Below the pieces are notes generated by a model. The model was not told where the DNA came from, searched no databases, and saw only the letters and a program-made list of their open reading frames with translations. From NCBI RefSeq assembly GCF_046845755.1, contig NZ_CP177357.1:2170001-2234000 (forward strand): a DNA stretch of 64,000 nt. The letters are read 5' to 3'. This DNA is from Rubrivirga sp046845755. Its GTDB lineage: Bacteria > Bacteroidota > Rhodothermia > Rhodothermales > Rubricoccaceae. Shown one piece after another: positions 33,304 to 41,560 of this stretch (within the stretch, counting starts at the first letter, position 1; each line of letters begins with the position of its first letter). The position numbers and the translations under genes were made by a program.

Positions 33304-33587
33304 TACGCCTCGGGCTCGGCCACGTCTGGGCCGGCATCCCGAGGAACGCCCCAGAGCACGGCCACGGCCACGCCGAGGTAGCCGCCCAGGAGCAGCAGCG
33401 GGGCGACGACGAGCGACAGCGCGCTGTCGACCGGGTTGTCGCTCGTCGCGTTGTCGACCATCATGACGGCGTAGCCGAGCACGATCAGGCCGACCGCCGC
33501 CAGCAGGAGGCGGTAGTTGAGCCGGTCGAACGGCATCGTGGTGACGCCGCGCGTCGTGGTCGGGGCGGGTCGGCGGGAGCGGGCCAT
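33303..33587 (-). CDS. DUF3098 small membrane protein
   Basis: 94 aa. After a basic N-terminus comes MPFDRLNYRLLLAAVGLIVLGYAVMMVDNATSDNP, then VDSALSLVVAPLLLLGGYLGVAVAVLWG: two helices separated by a short acidic loop, the pattern of DUF3098 proteins in Bacteroidota (F..NY.....G...G...M...N...APi.l..G). The inner ATG (MPFDRL) is an alternative start. Function unknown. A -7 element lies 29 bp upstream, and its stop overlaps the following lipoprotein start. Confidence 0.75.
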   Translation of the reverse strand: MARSRRPAPTTTRGVTTMPFDRLNYRLLLAAVGLIVLGYAVMMVDNATSDNPVDSALSLVVAPLLLLGGYLGVAVAVLWGVPRDAGPDVAEPEA

Positions 33588-33606
33588 GCGGGAGGGCGTG
33601 GGGGTC

Positions 33607-33616
33607 CCACAAGATA
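33607..33616 (-). promoter_or_regulatory. candidate -7 element for the DUF3098 operon
   Basis: TATCTTGTGG on the minus strand, first T 29 bp before the ATG at 33587. Confidence 0.5.
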
Positions 33617-33731
33617 GCGGGGCGCGAGCGCGGGTTTGGGCGCTGTGTGTCTGGGAGCAGGGCTATCGCATCCTCCCGTTCTTGTGATCCCGAGAGACTG
33701 TTTGGGTAAGCCACTACCCAAAAAGCGAGTC

Positions 33732-33751
33732 ATCCCCGCGTAGGCGGGGAT
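33732..33751. repeat. palindromic hairpin repeat
   Basis: ATCCCCGCGTAGGCGGGGAT: an 8-bp perfect stem with a GTAG loop. The words around it (GTCATCCCCGC...GCGGGGATCCAT) resemble dispersed hairpin repeats of many bacterial genomes. Confidence 0.7.
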
Positions 33752-33800
33752 CCATACGGTGTGGCACGGATGGCGCAGGCGCGGCCCGACGCCCCTCAAC

Positions 33801-33845
33801 CTGTCCCTCTTCCCGTGGGAGGGGGGGCGCCTCAGCGAGCTTGCG
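33801..33845. repeat. REP-like hairpin, copy 2
   Basis: TGTCCCTCTTCCCGTGGGAG folds as CCC-gt-GGG with flanking CCTC/GAGG-like arms and is followed by a G-run and GCGCC. It is similar to the copies at 25269 and 49187. Confidence 0.5.
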
Positions 33846-34122
33846 CCGTTTCCCAGACAGTCGCCAACGAAGGGCACAAGCCCGCAGCCAAAGAATCTCA
33901 GCCGACTGCGGCGCCACGCTCGACGGAGATCCTCCGACTGCGTTTGCTGGTGCTCACTCCGCTTAGGATGACACGTTGAAGAGGCCGAGACGCGAGCCGA
34001 GCCTCCGATGGCCTGGGATCTGGTTTGGGAGACTGTGGTCATGGTCTGCAGACGGTCTCTGCGCGGTCGCCTACTCCCCAATCCCCGGTCCCGAATCCCG
34101 TCAGTCCTTCAGGCACCACGGG

Positions 34123-34132
34123 TAGCTTGCGG
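34123..34132 (+). promoter_or_regulatory. candidate -7 element for dacB
   Basis: TAGCTTGCGG, identical to the word before the carboxylase gene, 42 bp before the ATG at 34165. Confidence 0.45.
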
Positions 34133-34164
34133 GCGTTGCTCGCGTCCCCCCTCCCCCGCCGCCG

Positions 34165-35622
34165 ATGTCTCGAGTTCTCGCCGCCCTGTCTATTCTCGCC
34201 GTCGTCGGCGCGGCGCTGTGGGCCGGGCCGTCACAGGCCGACGCCGACGGCGCCGAGGCGCAGGCGCTCGCGATCGTCGACGAGATCCTCAACGACGCCG
34301 ACCTGCCGTCGGCGATCTGGGGCATCGAGATCCGCGACGCGCGCGACGGGCGGCTCGTGCTGAGCCGCAACGGCGACAAGAACCTGCTCCCCGCCAGCAA
34401 CCTCAAGCTGTTCACGACCGCCGCCGCGCTCGACCGGCTCGGCCCCGACTTCCGGTACACGACGCGGCTCTACCACCTCGGCGACGTGTCCGCCGACGGC
34501 ACGCTCACGGGCGACTTGGTCATCGTCGGCTCCGGCGACCCGACGTTCGGCAGCGAGGGCATGGGCGACCCCCTCCGCGAGTGGGCGGCGGCGCTCGCGG
34601 AGGCGGGTGTGCGCCGCGTCACCGGCCGCATCGTCGGCGACGACGACGTGTTCGAGGACGCGCGCTACGGCGAGGGCTGGGACGTCACGCACATCGCGAC
34701 CGAGAACTACGCGCCGCCCGCCGGCGGGCTCGTCTGGGGCGACAACCTCGTCAGCATCCGGATCGCGGGCACCTCGCCCGGGCAGGCCCCTCAGTTCGAG
34801 TCGAACCCGCCCGGCTTCGCGACCGTCGTCGGCGACGTCGTCACGCGCTCCGGCGGCGGGCGGCTCGACGTGGAGCGGACGTTGGGGACCGACGAGTTCG
34901 TCTTGCGCGGCGGCGTCCCGTCCGGCTACCGGGGCACGATCCGCGTGCCCGTCGCAAACCCGACGCTGTTCGCCGTCCACGCCTTCGCGCTGCGGCTCGA
35001 AGAGGCGGGCATCGACGTCTCGCGCGCGACGCGCGTCGACATCGACGACACCGACCGCAAGCCAGCCACCGCCGACGCCGAGCCGCTCCGGGCGTACGTC
35101 TCCCCCACGCTCGACGAGATCGTCGACCGCATCAACCGCGAGAGCGACAACCTCTACGCCGAGCAGGTCTTCCGGACGCTCGGCGGGGGCGACACCGACA
35201 CGGCCGAGGACCGCGTCCAGGCGTTCGTGACCTCGACCGGGGTCGACGGCTCCGACCTCTACATCGCCGACGGCTCGGGCCTGTCGCGTAAGGACATGGT
35301 GTCGCCGGCCGCGCTGGCGTCCGTGCTCCGCGCGATGCGGCGGCACCCGGCGTCGCGGTCGTTCCTGCAGTCGCTCCCCGAGGGCGGCGCGAGTGGGTCG
35401 ACGCTGCGCAACCGCCTCGGCGGGATCTCGGTCAAGGCCAAGACCGGCTCGCTGCTGGCGGTCCGCTGCCTGGCCGGCTACGTCGACGGCGCCGGCGGAA
35501 CGCCGTATGTGTTCGTGCTGATGGCCAACAACTACACCGCCAGCGGCGGCCGGATCGCGGGCGCGCAGGACGCCATCGTGCGGGCCCTCGCGACTGGCCA
35601 GCGCGTCCCGGCGGACGAGTAG
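34165..35622 (+). CDS. dacB: D-alanyl-D-alanine carboxypeptidase/endopeptidase (PBP4 class)
   Basis: 485 aa with signal MSRVLAALSILAVVGAALWAG. All three penicillin-binding motifs of the S13 family are present: S78-N-L-K81 (LLPASNLKLFTT), S327-D-N (RESDNLYAEQ) and K426-T-G (VKAKTGSLLAVRCLAGYV). The large insertion between SxxK and SxN is typical of PBP4. The enzyme trims terminal D-Ala and cleaves cross-links in periplasmic peptidoglycan. It is monocistronic, and its length is normal for the family. Confidence 0.93.
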   Translation: MSRVLAALSILAVVGAALWAGPSQADADGAEAQALAIVDEILNDADLPSAIWGIEIRDARDGRLVLSRNGDKNLLPASNLKLFTTAAALDRLGPDFRYTTRLYHLGDVSADGTLTGDLVIVGSGDPTFGSEGMGDPLREWAAALAEAGVRRVTGRIVGDDDVFEDARYGEGWDVTHIATENYAPPAGGLVWGDNLVSIRIAGTSPGQAPQFESNPPGFATVVGDVVTRSGGGRLDVERTLGTDEFVLRGGVPSGYRGTIRVPVANPTLFAVHAFALRLEEAGIDVSRATRVDIDDTDRKPATADAEPLRAYVSPTLDEIVDRINRESDNLYAEQVFRTLGGGDTDTAEDRVQAFVTSTGVDGSDLYIADGSGLSRKDMVSPAALASVLRAMRRHPASRSFLQSLPEGGASGSTLRNRLGGISVKAKTGSLLAVRCLAGYVDGAGGTPYVFVLMANNYTASGGRIAGAQDAIVRALATGQRVPADE

Positions 35623-35691
35623 GGCCTGGACGCCAAACCAGCGGCCCTCCGCCAGCAGGCGTCGCGGACGGTTTCAGGCGGCCGCTTGCGC

Positions 35692-36516
35692 CTACTCCCT
35701 TCCGACCCGGACCTCGTCGACGGTCAGCTCGGAGTCCATGATGCCCTCGCCGATTAGGCGCTGCTGAGCCTCGAGCTCCGCGATGCGGGCGTCGCGCTCC
35801 GGGCCTGCCGGAGAGGCCTGGGCCTGCCGGAGCGCCAGCCCGAGCTGGCCGCCCATCAACATCTTCTCGTCGCTCGAGATGCCGGCGTTGAGCCCGGTTT
35901 CGACCTGGCGGATGGAGAACGGCAGCCGCACGCCGTCGACGTCGCGAAAGTCGGAGTAGATGATCCGGCTCGTCACGTCGAGCGAGTCGGCGGTGACGCT
36001 CTGGTAGATCTCGTAGACGTCGTAGGTGTCGGCGGCGACGTAGACGCGGAAGGCGCGCGTGGAGGCCGAGTCGGCCGGGGCGTTCCCGGGCTCGCCGACG
36101 AGCACGCCAGGGTCGTCGGTGGAGAACACGTAGACCGAGCGGCCGTCGCGCCGGATGGGGCCCTGGACCTCGGCCGTGCGCAGGCCCTGCGCCAGCCGGG
36201 GCACGTTCGGGACCTGGACGAGCAGCAGCTGCGCCGCCATCGGCACCTCCCCGTCGCCGACGGCCGAGATCTGGGGCGAGCCGAAGCGGTCGAGCCCGGT
36301 CGAGTCGTCCTCGGCCGCGACGTAGCGCGCCTCGGCGCCCGCGGCCACGACCGCAAAGTCGTCGACCCCGCCCAGGCTCGCCTGGTACTGCGCCAGCATG
36401 GCGTCCGCGACGGCCGCGGCGTTCGCGGTCCCGTCCGCATTCGGCGCCGGCGCGTCGGCGGCGTCGCCGCAGGCGGCGAGGGCGAGGAGGGCGGCGACGG
36501 CGAAGATCCGGGGCAT
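35692..36516 (-). CDS. hypothetical lipoprotein, possible outer-membrane carrier-type fold
   Basis: 274 aa from the ATG at 36516 (MPRIFAVAALLALAAC, C16). After a short acidic linker, strands such as DFAVVAAGAEARYVAAEDDS, GEVPMAAQLLLVQVPNV and FRVYVAADTYDVYEIYQSV, then SRIIYSDFRDVDGVRLPFSIRQVE, resemble outer-membrane lipoprotein-sorting-like (LolA/DUF4292-type) beta sheets. That pattern (YSDFRDVDGVRLPF) is common in such proteins. The C-terminal helical tail contains ALRQAQASPAGPERDARIAELEAQQRL. The family call is tentative. A -7 element lies 28 bp upstream. Confidence 0.65.
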   Translation of the reverse strand: MPRIFAVAALLALAACGDAADAPAPNADGTANAAAVADAMLAQYQASLGGVDDFAVVAAGAEARYVAAEDDSTGLDRFGSPQISAVGDGEVPMAAQLLLVQVPNVPRLAQGLRTAEVQGPIRRDGRSVYVFSTDDPGVLVGEPGNAPADSASTRAFRVYVAADTYDVYEIYQSVTADSLDVTSRIIYSDFRDVDGVRLPFSIRQVETGLNAGISSDEKMLMGGQLGLALRQAQASPAGPERDARIAELEAQQRLIGEGIMDSELTVDEVRVGRE

Positions 36517-36534
36517 GAGCAGCTGCAGGGGGGC

Positions 36535-36544
36535 CCGGAAACTA
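36535..36544 (-). promoter_or_regulatory. candidate -7 element for lipoprotein gene
   Basis: TAGTTTCCGG on the minus strand, first T 28 bp before the ATG at 36516. It is back to back with the element before trmH. Confidence 0.5.
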
Positions 36545-36563
36545 CGCCCCTCCCCCGCCGGGC

Positions 36564-36573
36564 TAGCTTTCGG
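36564..36573 (+). promoter_or_regulatory. candidate -7 element for trmH
   Basis: TAGCTTTCGG ends one base before the trmH ATG. If used, transcription would start at or next to the start codon, making a nearly leaderless mRNA. Confidence 0.35.
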
Positions 36574-36574
36574 C

Positions 36575-37360
36575 ATGGCCCTCGACCCGCTCTTCTTCGA
36601 CCTCCCCGACACCGTACCCGTCGGCGGCACCACATACCCGGCCGAGACCGTGCTCGACGTGCTCGGCCGGTACCTCACCGACGAGCGCCGGGCGCGGCTG
36701 GAGGCCGTCATCGCCGCGCGCGCGTTTGGGGTCGTCCCGGTGATGGAGGCGCTCATCGACCCTGGCAATGTCAACGCCGTGCTGCGCAGCGCCGAGGGGC
36801 TGGGCTTCGGGGCCGCGCACGTCGTCGCGCTCGAGGGCACGGCGGCGACCCTCGTGGAGCAGATCGACGACGAGGACGCCGGCGTGGTCGACGACCGCCG
36901 CGCCGTGCGCCGCGCCAGCCAGGGGGCCCACAAGTGGGTCGAGGTCCGGGCCTGGGACGACGCCCGGGCCTACGTCGACCACGTCCACGCGCTCGGCGGC
37001 CGGGTGGCGGTGACGGCCCTGCGCGACGACGCGCGCCCCATCGCCGAGTGGGATTTTTCGGCCCCGACGGCGCTCGTCGTCGGCAACGAGCACGCGGGCG
37101 CCAGCGACGCCATGGTCGAGGCGGCCGACGCGGCGATCCTGCTCCCGATGGACGGGTTCGTGCAGAGCTACAACGTGTCGGTGGCCGCCGCGATGGCGCT
37201 CGCGCACGCCCGCGCCGACCGGCTCGCGCGCACGGGCCGGCACGCCGACCTCGACCCCGACCTCCAGCGGCGCCTGCTGGCGCACTACGTCGCCCGCGCC
37301 GTCCCGCTCGCGGCGCCCCTCCTCGCCGAGCACGCCCGGCGCGAGGGGGCCTCCCTTTAG
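36575..37360 (+). CDS. trmH: tRNA (guanosine-2'-O-)-methyltransferase TrmH-type (SpoU family)
   Basis: 261 aa from the ATG at 36575; no alternative start lies in the next 40 codons before conserved sequence. The SPOUT knot motifs are clear: GNVNAVLRSAEGLGF (motif 1 with Asn/Arg), PTALVVGNEHAGASDAMVEAAD (motif 2) and LLPMDGFVQSYNVSVAAAMAL (motif 3). The last is characteristic of TrmH (MxGxxQSLNVSVA). It would methylate the 2'-O of G18 in the tRNA D-loop. The N-terminal helix and C-terminal extension are usual for the subfamily. The stop overlaps the convergent glycosyltransferase stop by 4 bp (TTAG). Confidence 0.9.
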   Translation: MALDPLFFDLPDTVPVGGTTYPAETVLDVLGRYLTDERRARLEAVIAARAFGVVPVMEALIDPGNVNAVLRSAEGLGFGAAHVVALEGTAATLVEQIDDEDAGVVDDRRAVRRASQGAHKWVEVRAWDDARAYVDHVHALGGRVAVTALRDDARPIAEWDFSAPTALVVGNEHAGASDAMVEAADAAILLPMDGFVQSYNVSVAAAMALAHARADRLARTGRHADLDPDLQRRLLAHYVARAVPLAAPLLAEHARREGASL

Positions 37361-38121
37361 GCGGCCGAGGGCGTCACCGTCGACATCTGGCGACGCTCCT
37401 TCGCGGTCCCGATCAAAAACCGAGGGACGACGCGGCTGTAGCGCTTCCACAGGCGGCGCGGCTCCATCGCCAGCCGGAAGGCCCATTCCAGACCGGCCTG
37501 CTGGAGCACGCGCGGCGCCTGGCGGAGCAGGCCGGCATGGAAGTCGAAGGCCGCGCCGACGCCGAGGCAGACGGCGCCGACACGCGCGGCGTGCTCGGTG
37601 CACCACCGCTCCTGGCGCGGGCACCCGAGGCCGACAAACACGACGCGCGCGCCCGAGGCGCGGAGCTGCTGGACGAACGCCTCGTCCTCCTCGTCGCTCA
37701 GCGGCCGGAACGGCGGCGAGATCGCCGCGGCGATGTCGAGGCCGGGCACCGTCTCGGGCATCCGCTCGGCGAGCGCCGCCAGCACGGCCGGAGACGACCC
37801 GTAAAAGGCGACCGGGATGCCCTCGGCCGCGCACCGCTCGGCGACGGCGAGCGTCGCGTCGGGCCCGTAGACGCGGTCCCGCTGATCGAGCCCACGCGTG
37901 CGCATCTCACGGACGATGCTCATGCCGTCGGGCACGTTGAGGTCGGCCCCGTTCAGGGCCCGCTCGACGGCCGGGTCGTCTTGCGCCTCGATCACGCCGT
38001 GGGCATTCGAGAAACAGACCGACCGGCCCTCGCCGGCCTGCGCCCAGTCGACGATCTGGTCGGCGGCGGTGTCGGTGGTGTGCGCATCGAAGCGGACGCC
38101 GAGGATGGAGACGGAGGACAT
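37357..38121 (-). CDS. WecG/TagA/CpsF family glycosyltransferase
   Basis: 254 aa. Family signatures: ILGVRFDAHT at the N-terminus, VCFSNAHGVIEAQDD, LNVPDGMSIV with the conserved Asp, RVYGPDATLAV, VAFYGSSPAV, VVFVGLGCPRQERW and CLGVGAAFDFHAGLLRQAP. GT26 enzymes transfer ManNAcA or ManNAc onto an undecaprenyl-linked GlcNAc, an early step in surface polysaccharide. It is the left-most gene of the polysaccharide locus and is divergent from the next gene across 177 bp. Confidence 0.92.
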   Translation of the reverse strand: MSSVSILGVRFDAHTTDTAADQIVDWAQAGEGRSVCFSNAHGVIEAQDDPAVERALNGADLNVPDGMSIVREMRTRGLDQRDRVYGPDATLAVAERCAAEGIPVAFYGSSPAVLAALAERMPETVPGLDIAAAISPPFRPLSDEEDEAFVQQLRASGARVVFVGLGCPRQERWCTEHAARVGAVCLGVGAAFDFHAGLLRQAPRVLQQAGLEWAFRLAMEPRRLWKRYSRVVPRFLIGTAKERRQMSTVTPSAA

Positions 38122-38298
38122 GGCGGTCGGTCGGGGGGGGGGGACGGACGGGGGATCGGCAAAGCGAGCGCCAGCCCATCGCCCGGAGCCTCCGAGCGCG
38201 CGGATGGGAACGTGCGGGCTCCGGCGTCGCGGGCTGAAGGGGGGCTAGAGAAGGCGCCGCGCCCGCCGATACCGACCGGGCCCTCTCCCCCTTTCCGC

Positions 38299-39333
38299 AT
38301 GTCCGCGACCGTCATCTCCACCTGGTTCTACGCCGAGCAAGAAGGCGAGGAGAGCGTCTACCCCCAGGTCGGCGGCCGCTCGTCGTCGACCTGGTTCCAG
38401 GCCGTCTACTGGCGCTGCGTGGTCGACTTTTTCGCCGCCAGCGCGCGCGTCAACCCCGACGCCCAGCACCGGCTCTACACGAACGTCGACGCGATCCCGG
38501 ACGTCGAAGGCTTCGACACGGGCGCCTTTCTGGCCCGCCTCGGCGTCGAGACCATCGTGCTCCCTTACGCGATGCGCCCGCCGGCCGGCTACTTCGGCGC
38601 GTGGGCCAACCAGTTCTACGTGCTCGACGTGACGGCCCACCTCGCCGAGACCCTCGGCCCGGACGACGTGGGGATTCTGCTCGACTCCGACTGCGTGTTC
38701 ACCAAGCCCGTCGGCCCGCTGGCGGACGCCGCACGCGAGCACGGGGCGCTCACCTTCGACGCCCGGATCGGACCCGACGAGGAGCAGAACGGCCTGACGC
38801 CGCGCGAGATGGGCCAGATCTACCAGGCCCTCGGGGGAAGCTCCGGCGACGGCGCGGATCCGATTCCCGCCTACGTCGGCGGCGAGATCGTGGCCGGGAC
38901 GGGCACGGCGCTGGCGGCGGTCGTCGCCGAGGCGCGCGCGGTGTGGCCCGAGATGCTGCGCCGGCACCAAGCCGGCCTGCCCAAGTTCAACGAGGAGGCG
39001 CACCTGCTGAGCTACGTCTACCACCGGCTCGGGTACCCCGTCGGCACGGCCGACCCGTTCATCGATCGCATGTTCACGTGGTTCGGGCTCTCGACCGTCG
39101 AGCCGGGGCACGAGAAGCTGATGATCTGGCACCTGCCCAACGAGAAGCGCCTGGGCTTGCGCCGCCTGTTCCGCGCCATCCGCGACGACGCCTCATGGTT
39201 CTGGACGATGCCGACCGATGAGCCCTGGCGCCGGCGTCTCGGGCAGACGCTGGGCGTGCCCCGGCGAACGCCCGCCAAGTGGGTCCGCGACGTGGGCCGG
39301 GCCGTCCGCGACAAAGTGGAACGACCCACCTGA
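38299..39333 (+). CDS. putative GT-A-type glycosyltransferase-like protein
   Basis: 344 aa from the ATG at 38299 (MSATVISTWFYAEQEGEE); the open frame continues upstream but overlaps other genes. The fold looks like GT-A: TVISTWFYAEQ strand, HRLYTNVDAIP, and the metal-binding DxD-type LLDSDCVFTKP. A C-terminal helical region follows. No close family was recognised. It stands alone on the plus strand inside an otherwise minus-strand locus, with a TACCGACCGG word 29 bp upstream. Confidence 0.6.
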   Translation: MSATVISTWFYAEQEGEESVYPQVGGRSSSTWFQAVYWRCVVDFFAASARVNPDAQHRLYTNVDAIPDVEGFDTGAFLARLGVETIVLPYAMRPPAGYFGAWANQFYVLDVTAHLAETLGPDDVGILLDSDCVFTKPVGPLADAAREHGALTFDARIGPDEEQNGLTPREMGQIYQALGGSSGDGADPIPAYVGGEIVAGTGTALAAVVAEARAVWPEMLRRHQAGLPKFNEEAHLLSYVYHRLGYPVGTADPFIDRMFTWFGLSTVEPGHEKLMIWHLPNEKRLGLRRLFRAIRDDASWFWTMPTDEPWRRRLGQTLGVPRRTPAKWVRDVGRAVRDKVERPT

Positions 39334-39356
39334 GGCGGGGGCAAACGCCCAGTGCC

Positions 39357-40310
39357 CTACGCCCGCTCCGCGCCCAGGCCGAAGTAGTTGTCCGGCCCGG
39401 GGACGACGAGATTTTTGAGGCGGCCCAGCCCGACCGCGAACCGCGCCAACCCCACCGCCGCGCGCGCACGGTCCGCCAGCGACAGCCGGGCCCGCGCGAT
39501 GCCCCGGGCGAAGGCGACGGCGCGGCCGCCGGAGGGCAGCAGCAGGCCCGTCGGGCGGACGCCCGTCTCGTACTCGATGTAGTCGCGCCGCGACATGCGG
39601 CGGGCGCTTCCCGGGTGGAGCCGCTGCTCGAAGAGGGGCCGGTCGACGAATGCGAGCGGGCCCGCCAGCACCAGCTCTGCGCACACGGCGTCCTCAACGC
39701 CCGGCATCGCGAACGGCTCGGCGTGGGCGACGGCATGGCGCCGGAAGACGCCGTAGATCAGCGACTGGCCCGTTTTGTCATGCAGGAACCGGAACAGGCG
39801 TTCGCCGGGATCCTGCGAGCCCAAGGCGGCCCAGTCGTCGGGGGTCCATCGGAACACGTCGTCGCCGTCGAGGAAGCCGCCGCGCTCGGCGTCGAACGGG
39901 TACGGCCGGTCGGCCTCGTCGACTAGCACGACGCCGGTGTGGGCGCCCGCCGCCTCGGGGCGGGCGTCGAGGGCGCCGAGGCAGGCCGCGAGAAAGCCAG
40001 GCCGCAGCCGGTCGTCACACGCGGCCCACTTGACGAACGGGGCGCCGGTCGCGAGCGCATGCGCCATCGAGCGGTTGAAGTTGCCGTTGGCGCCCAGGTT
40101 CGTCTCGTTGCGGGCGTAGCGAAAGCGCGGGTCGGTGGCACTGGCGGCCCGAGCGATCTCCGCCGTCCCGTCGGTCGAGGCGTTGTCGGTGATCACCGCC
40201 GTCCAGCGCGCCTCGGTCTGGGCGCGGAGCGCGTCGAGCAGGGCCGGCAGGAACGCCTCCCCGTTGTAGACGGGGACCGCGAGCGCGACGCGGGGGGCGT
40301 CCGTGCTCAT
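39357..40310 (-). CDS. family 2 glycosyltransferase
   Basis: 317 aa. The ATG at 40310 overlaps the upstream stop by 4 bp (ATGA). GT2 motifs: VALAVPVYNGEAFLPALLDALRAQT, ITDNASTDGTAEIA, NLGANGNFNRSMA, the DD/DxD-like metal site in KWAACDDRLRPGF and the acceptor-side GVEDAVCAELVLAGP. It would form a glycosidic link with inversion from an NDP-sugar at the cytoplasmic membrane face. It is the last gene of the minus-strand polysaccharide operon. Confidence 0.9.
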   Translation of the reverse strand: MSTDAPRVALAVPVYNGEAFLPALLDALRAQTEARWTAVITDNASTDGTAEIARAASATDPRFRYARNETNLGANGNFNRSMAHALATGAPFVKWAACDDRLRPGFLAACLGALDARPEAAGAHTGVVLVDEADRPYPFDAERGGFLDGDDVFRWTPDDWAALGSQDPGERLFRFLHDKTGQSLIYGVFRRHAVAHAEPFAMPGVEDAVCAELVLAGPLAFVDRPLFEQRLHPGSARRMSRRDYIEYETGVRPTGLLLPSGGRAVAFARGIARARLSLADRARAAVGLARFAVGLGRLKNLVVPGPDNYFGLGAERA

Positions 40311-41560
40311 GCCGCGGCGCGCTGGGCGATGGCGTCGGCGTAGATCTGGCGCAGCTCCGTGTAGTTGACGGCGCGCGAGAAGCGGCCCTCGAAGCGGCGG
40401 ATCGTGCGGCAGCGCATCGCGCGCAACGCCTCCGGGTCGGCCATCATCTCGGCAATCGCGGCGGCAAGCGCGGGCGCGTCGCCGCGGGGGACGAGCCGGC
40501 CGGTGTCGCCGTCGGAGACCATCTCGGGGAACGCGCCGTGGTCGGTCGCCACGACGGGCGTGCCCTGCCCCATCGCCTCGACGGCGACGAGCGGCCAGCC
40601 CTCGTACCACGTCGACGGCGTCACGAGCATGGCGGCCCCGCCCATCAGCGCGGCCATGTCGTCGGCCGTCTGCCAGCCCAGCGCGTTGATGCGCGGGTCG
40701 CCCGCGGCGGCCGCTTCGACGAGCGGCGCGAGGGGACCGCTGCCAGCGACCTGCAACGACGGGAGCGAGGGGTCGAGCGCCCACGCCTCCAGCAGCACCT
40801 CGATCCCCTTGCCCCGCGCGAGCCGCCCCGCGAACAGGGCGTAGTCGCCGCCCGGGCCCGGGACGGGGTCCGTCGGCGGCGCGTTGTGCTTGACGGCCAC
40901 GCGGTCGGCGGGCAGGCCGCCCTCGACGAACAGGTCGCGCGCGAACGCGCTCAGCGCGATGTAGCGGTCGACCGCCGTCGCCCAGGTGCCGAGCGCGCGG
41001 TGGAGCGCGGTCGTGGCCGCGACGGCGGCCGTGGCGGCGCGGTCGTCGCGGTAGCAGGCGTGGCGGACGGCGGGCGCGGCGAACGTCTTGCCCACGCAGT
41101 CGTGGCAGATCCGGCCGTCCCGGAGCAGCAGGTTGCCGGGGCACACCATCCGGTAGTTGTGCAACGTGTGGACGGTCGCCGCGCCTCCGGCGTGCGCCCC
41201 CCAGAAGACCGACGGCGATGCCAGCGGCAGCGTGTTGTGGACGTGGACCACATCGACGCCCTCGGCCTCGACGATCCGCCGGACCTCGTCGTGTGCGGTC
41301 CGGCTCCACAACGTCCGGGCCGCGAGCGCGGCGCGGCTCATCCCTTCCACGGCGTCGTTGTGGAGCACGTAGCGGAGGACGCGGTGGCCGTGCGCGTCGA
41401 GCAAGGCGCCCTCGCGCTCGAACACGCCGTCCTCGCCGCCCGGCTGCTGGTACACGTTGTGCACGAGCAGGACGGTCGGCGGCGCGTCGGTCGGAGGCGC
41501 CGCTCGGGCGGGGCGGCCGCTACCAGCCGTAGGTCGGGGCGGGGGCGCGGTCAGGGCCAT
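40307..41560 (-). CDS. family 4 glycosyltransferase (GT-B)
   Basis: 417 aa. An N-terminal VLLVHNVYQQPGGEDGVFEREGALL and a VVHVHNTLPLASPSVFWGAHAGGAATVHTLHNYRMVCPG acceptor domain precede a C-terminal NDP-sugar domain with ALFAGRLARGKGIEVLLEAW and the EX7E-type PSTWYEGWPLVAVEAMGQGTPVVATDHGAFPEM. The start overlaps the ligase gene by 41 bp; the Pro-rich first 28 residues could be an overlong leader. Retaining glycosyltransferase of surface-polysaccharide assembly. Confidence 0.9.
   Translation of the reverse strand: MALTAPPPRPTAGSGRPARAAPPTDAPPTVLLVHNVYQQPGGEDGVFEREGALLDAHGHRVLRYVLHNDAVEGMSRAALAARTLWSRTAHDEVRRIVEAEGVDVVHVHNTLPLASPSVFWGAHAGGAATVHTLHNYRMVCPGNLLLRDGRICHDCVGKTFAAPAVRHACYRDDRAATAAVAATTALHRALGTWATAVDRYIALSAFARDLFVEGGLPADRVAVKHNAPPTDPVPGPGGDYALFAGRLARGKGIEVLLEAWALDPSLPSLQVAGSGPLAPLVEAAAAGDPRINALGWQTADDMAALMGGAAMLVTPSTWYEGWPLVAVEAMGQGTPVVATDHGAFPEMVSDGDTGRLVPRGDAPALAAAIAEMMADPEALRAMRCRTIRRFEGRFSRAVNYTELRQIYADAIAQRAAA

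Larger units (their letters stand above)
33588..34164. other. 577-bp gene-free region with hairpin repeats
   Basis: No convincing gene was found. It holds the DUF3098 promoter, an inverted repeat TTTGGGTA-6-TACCCAAA (33701-33722), the palindrome at 33732-33751, a REP-like hairpin at 33801, and an ATCCT...AGGAT stretch near 33920-33970 with CGACTGCG repeats. The composition is less GC-rich than the neighbouring genes. The dacB promoter is at its right end. Confidence 0.6.

Noticed and set aside
36934..38298. Upstream extension of the DxD-protein frame through trmH and wecG
   Set aside because: It overlaps two confidently assigned genes; the residues before MSATVIST are Arg/Gly-rich shadow sequence.
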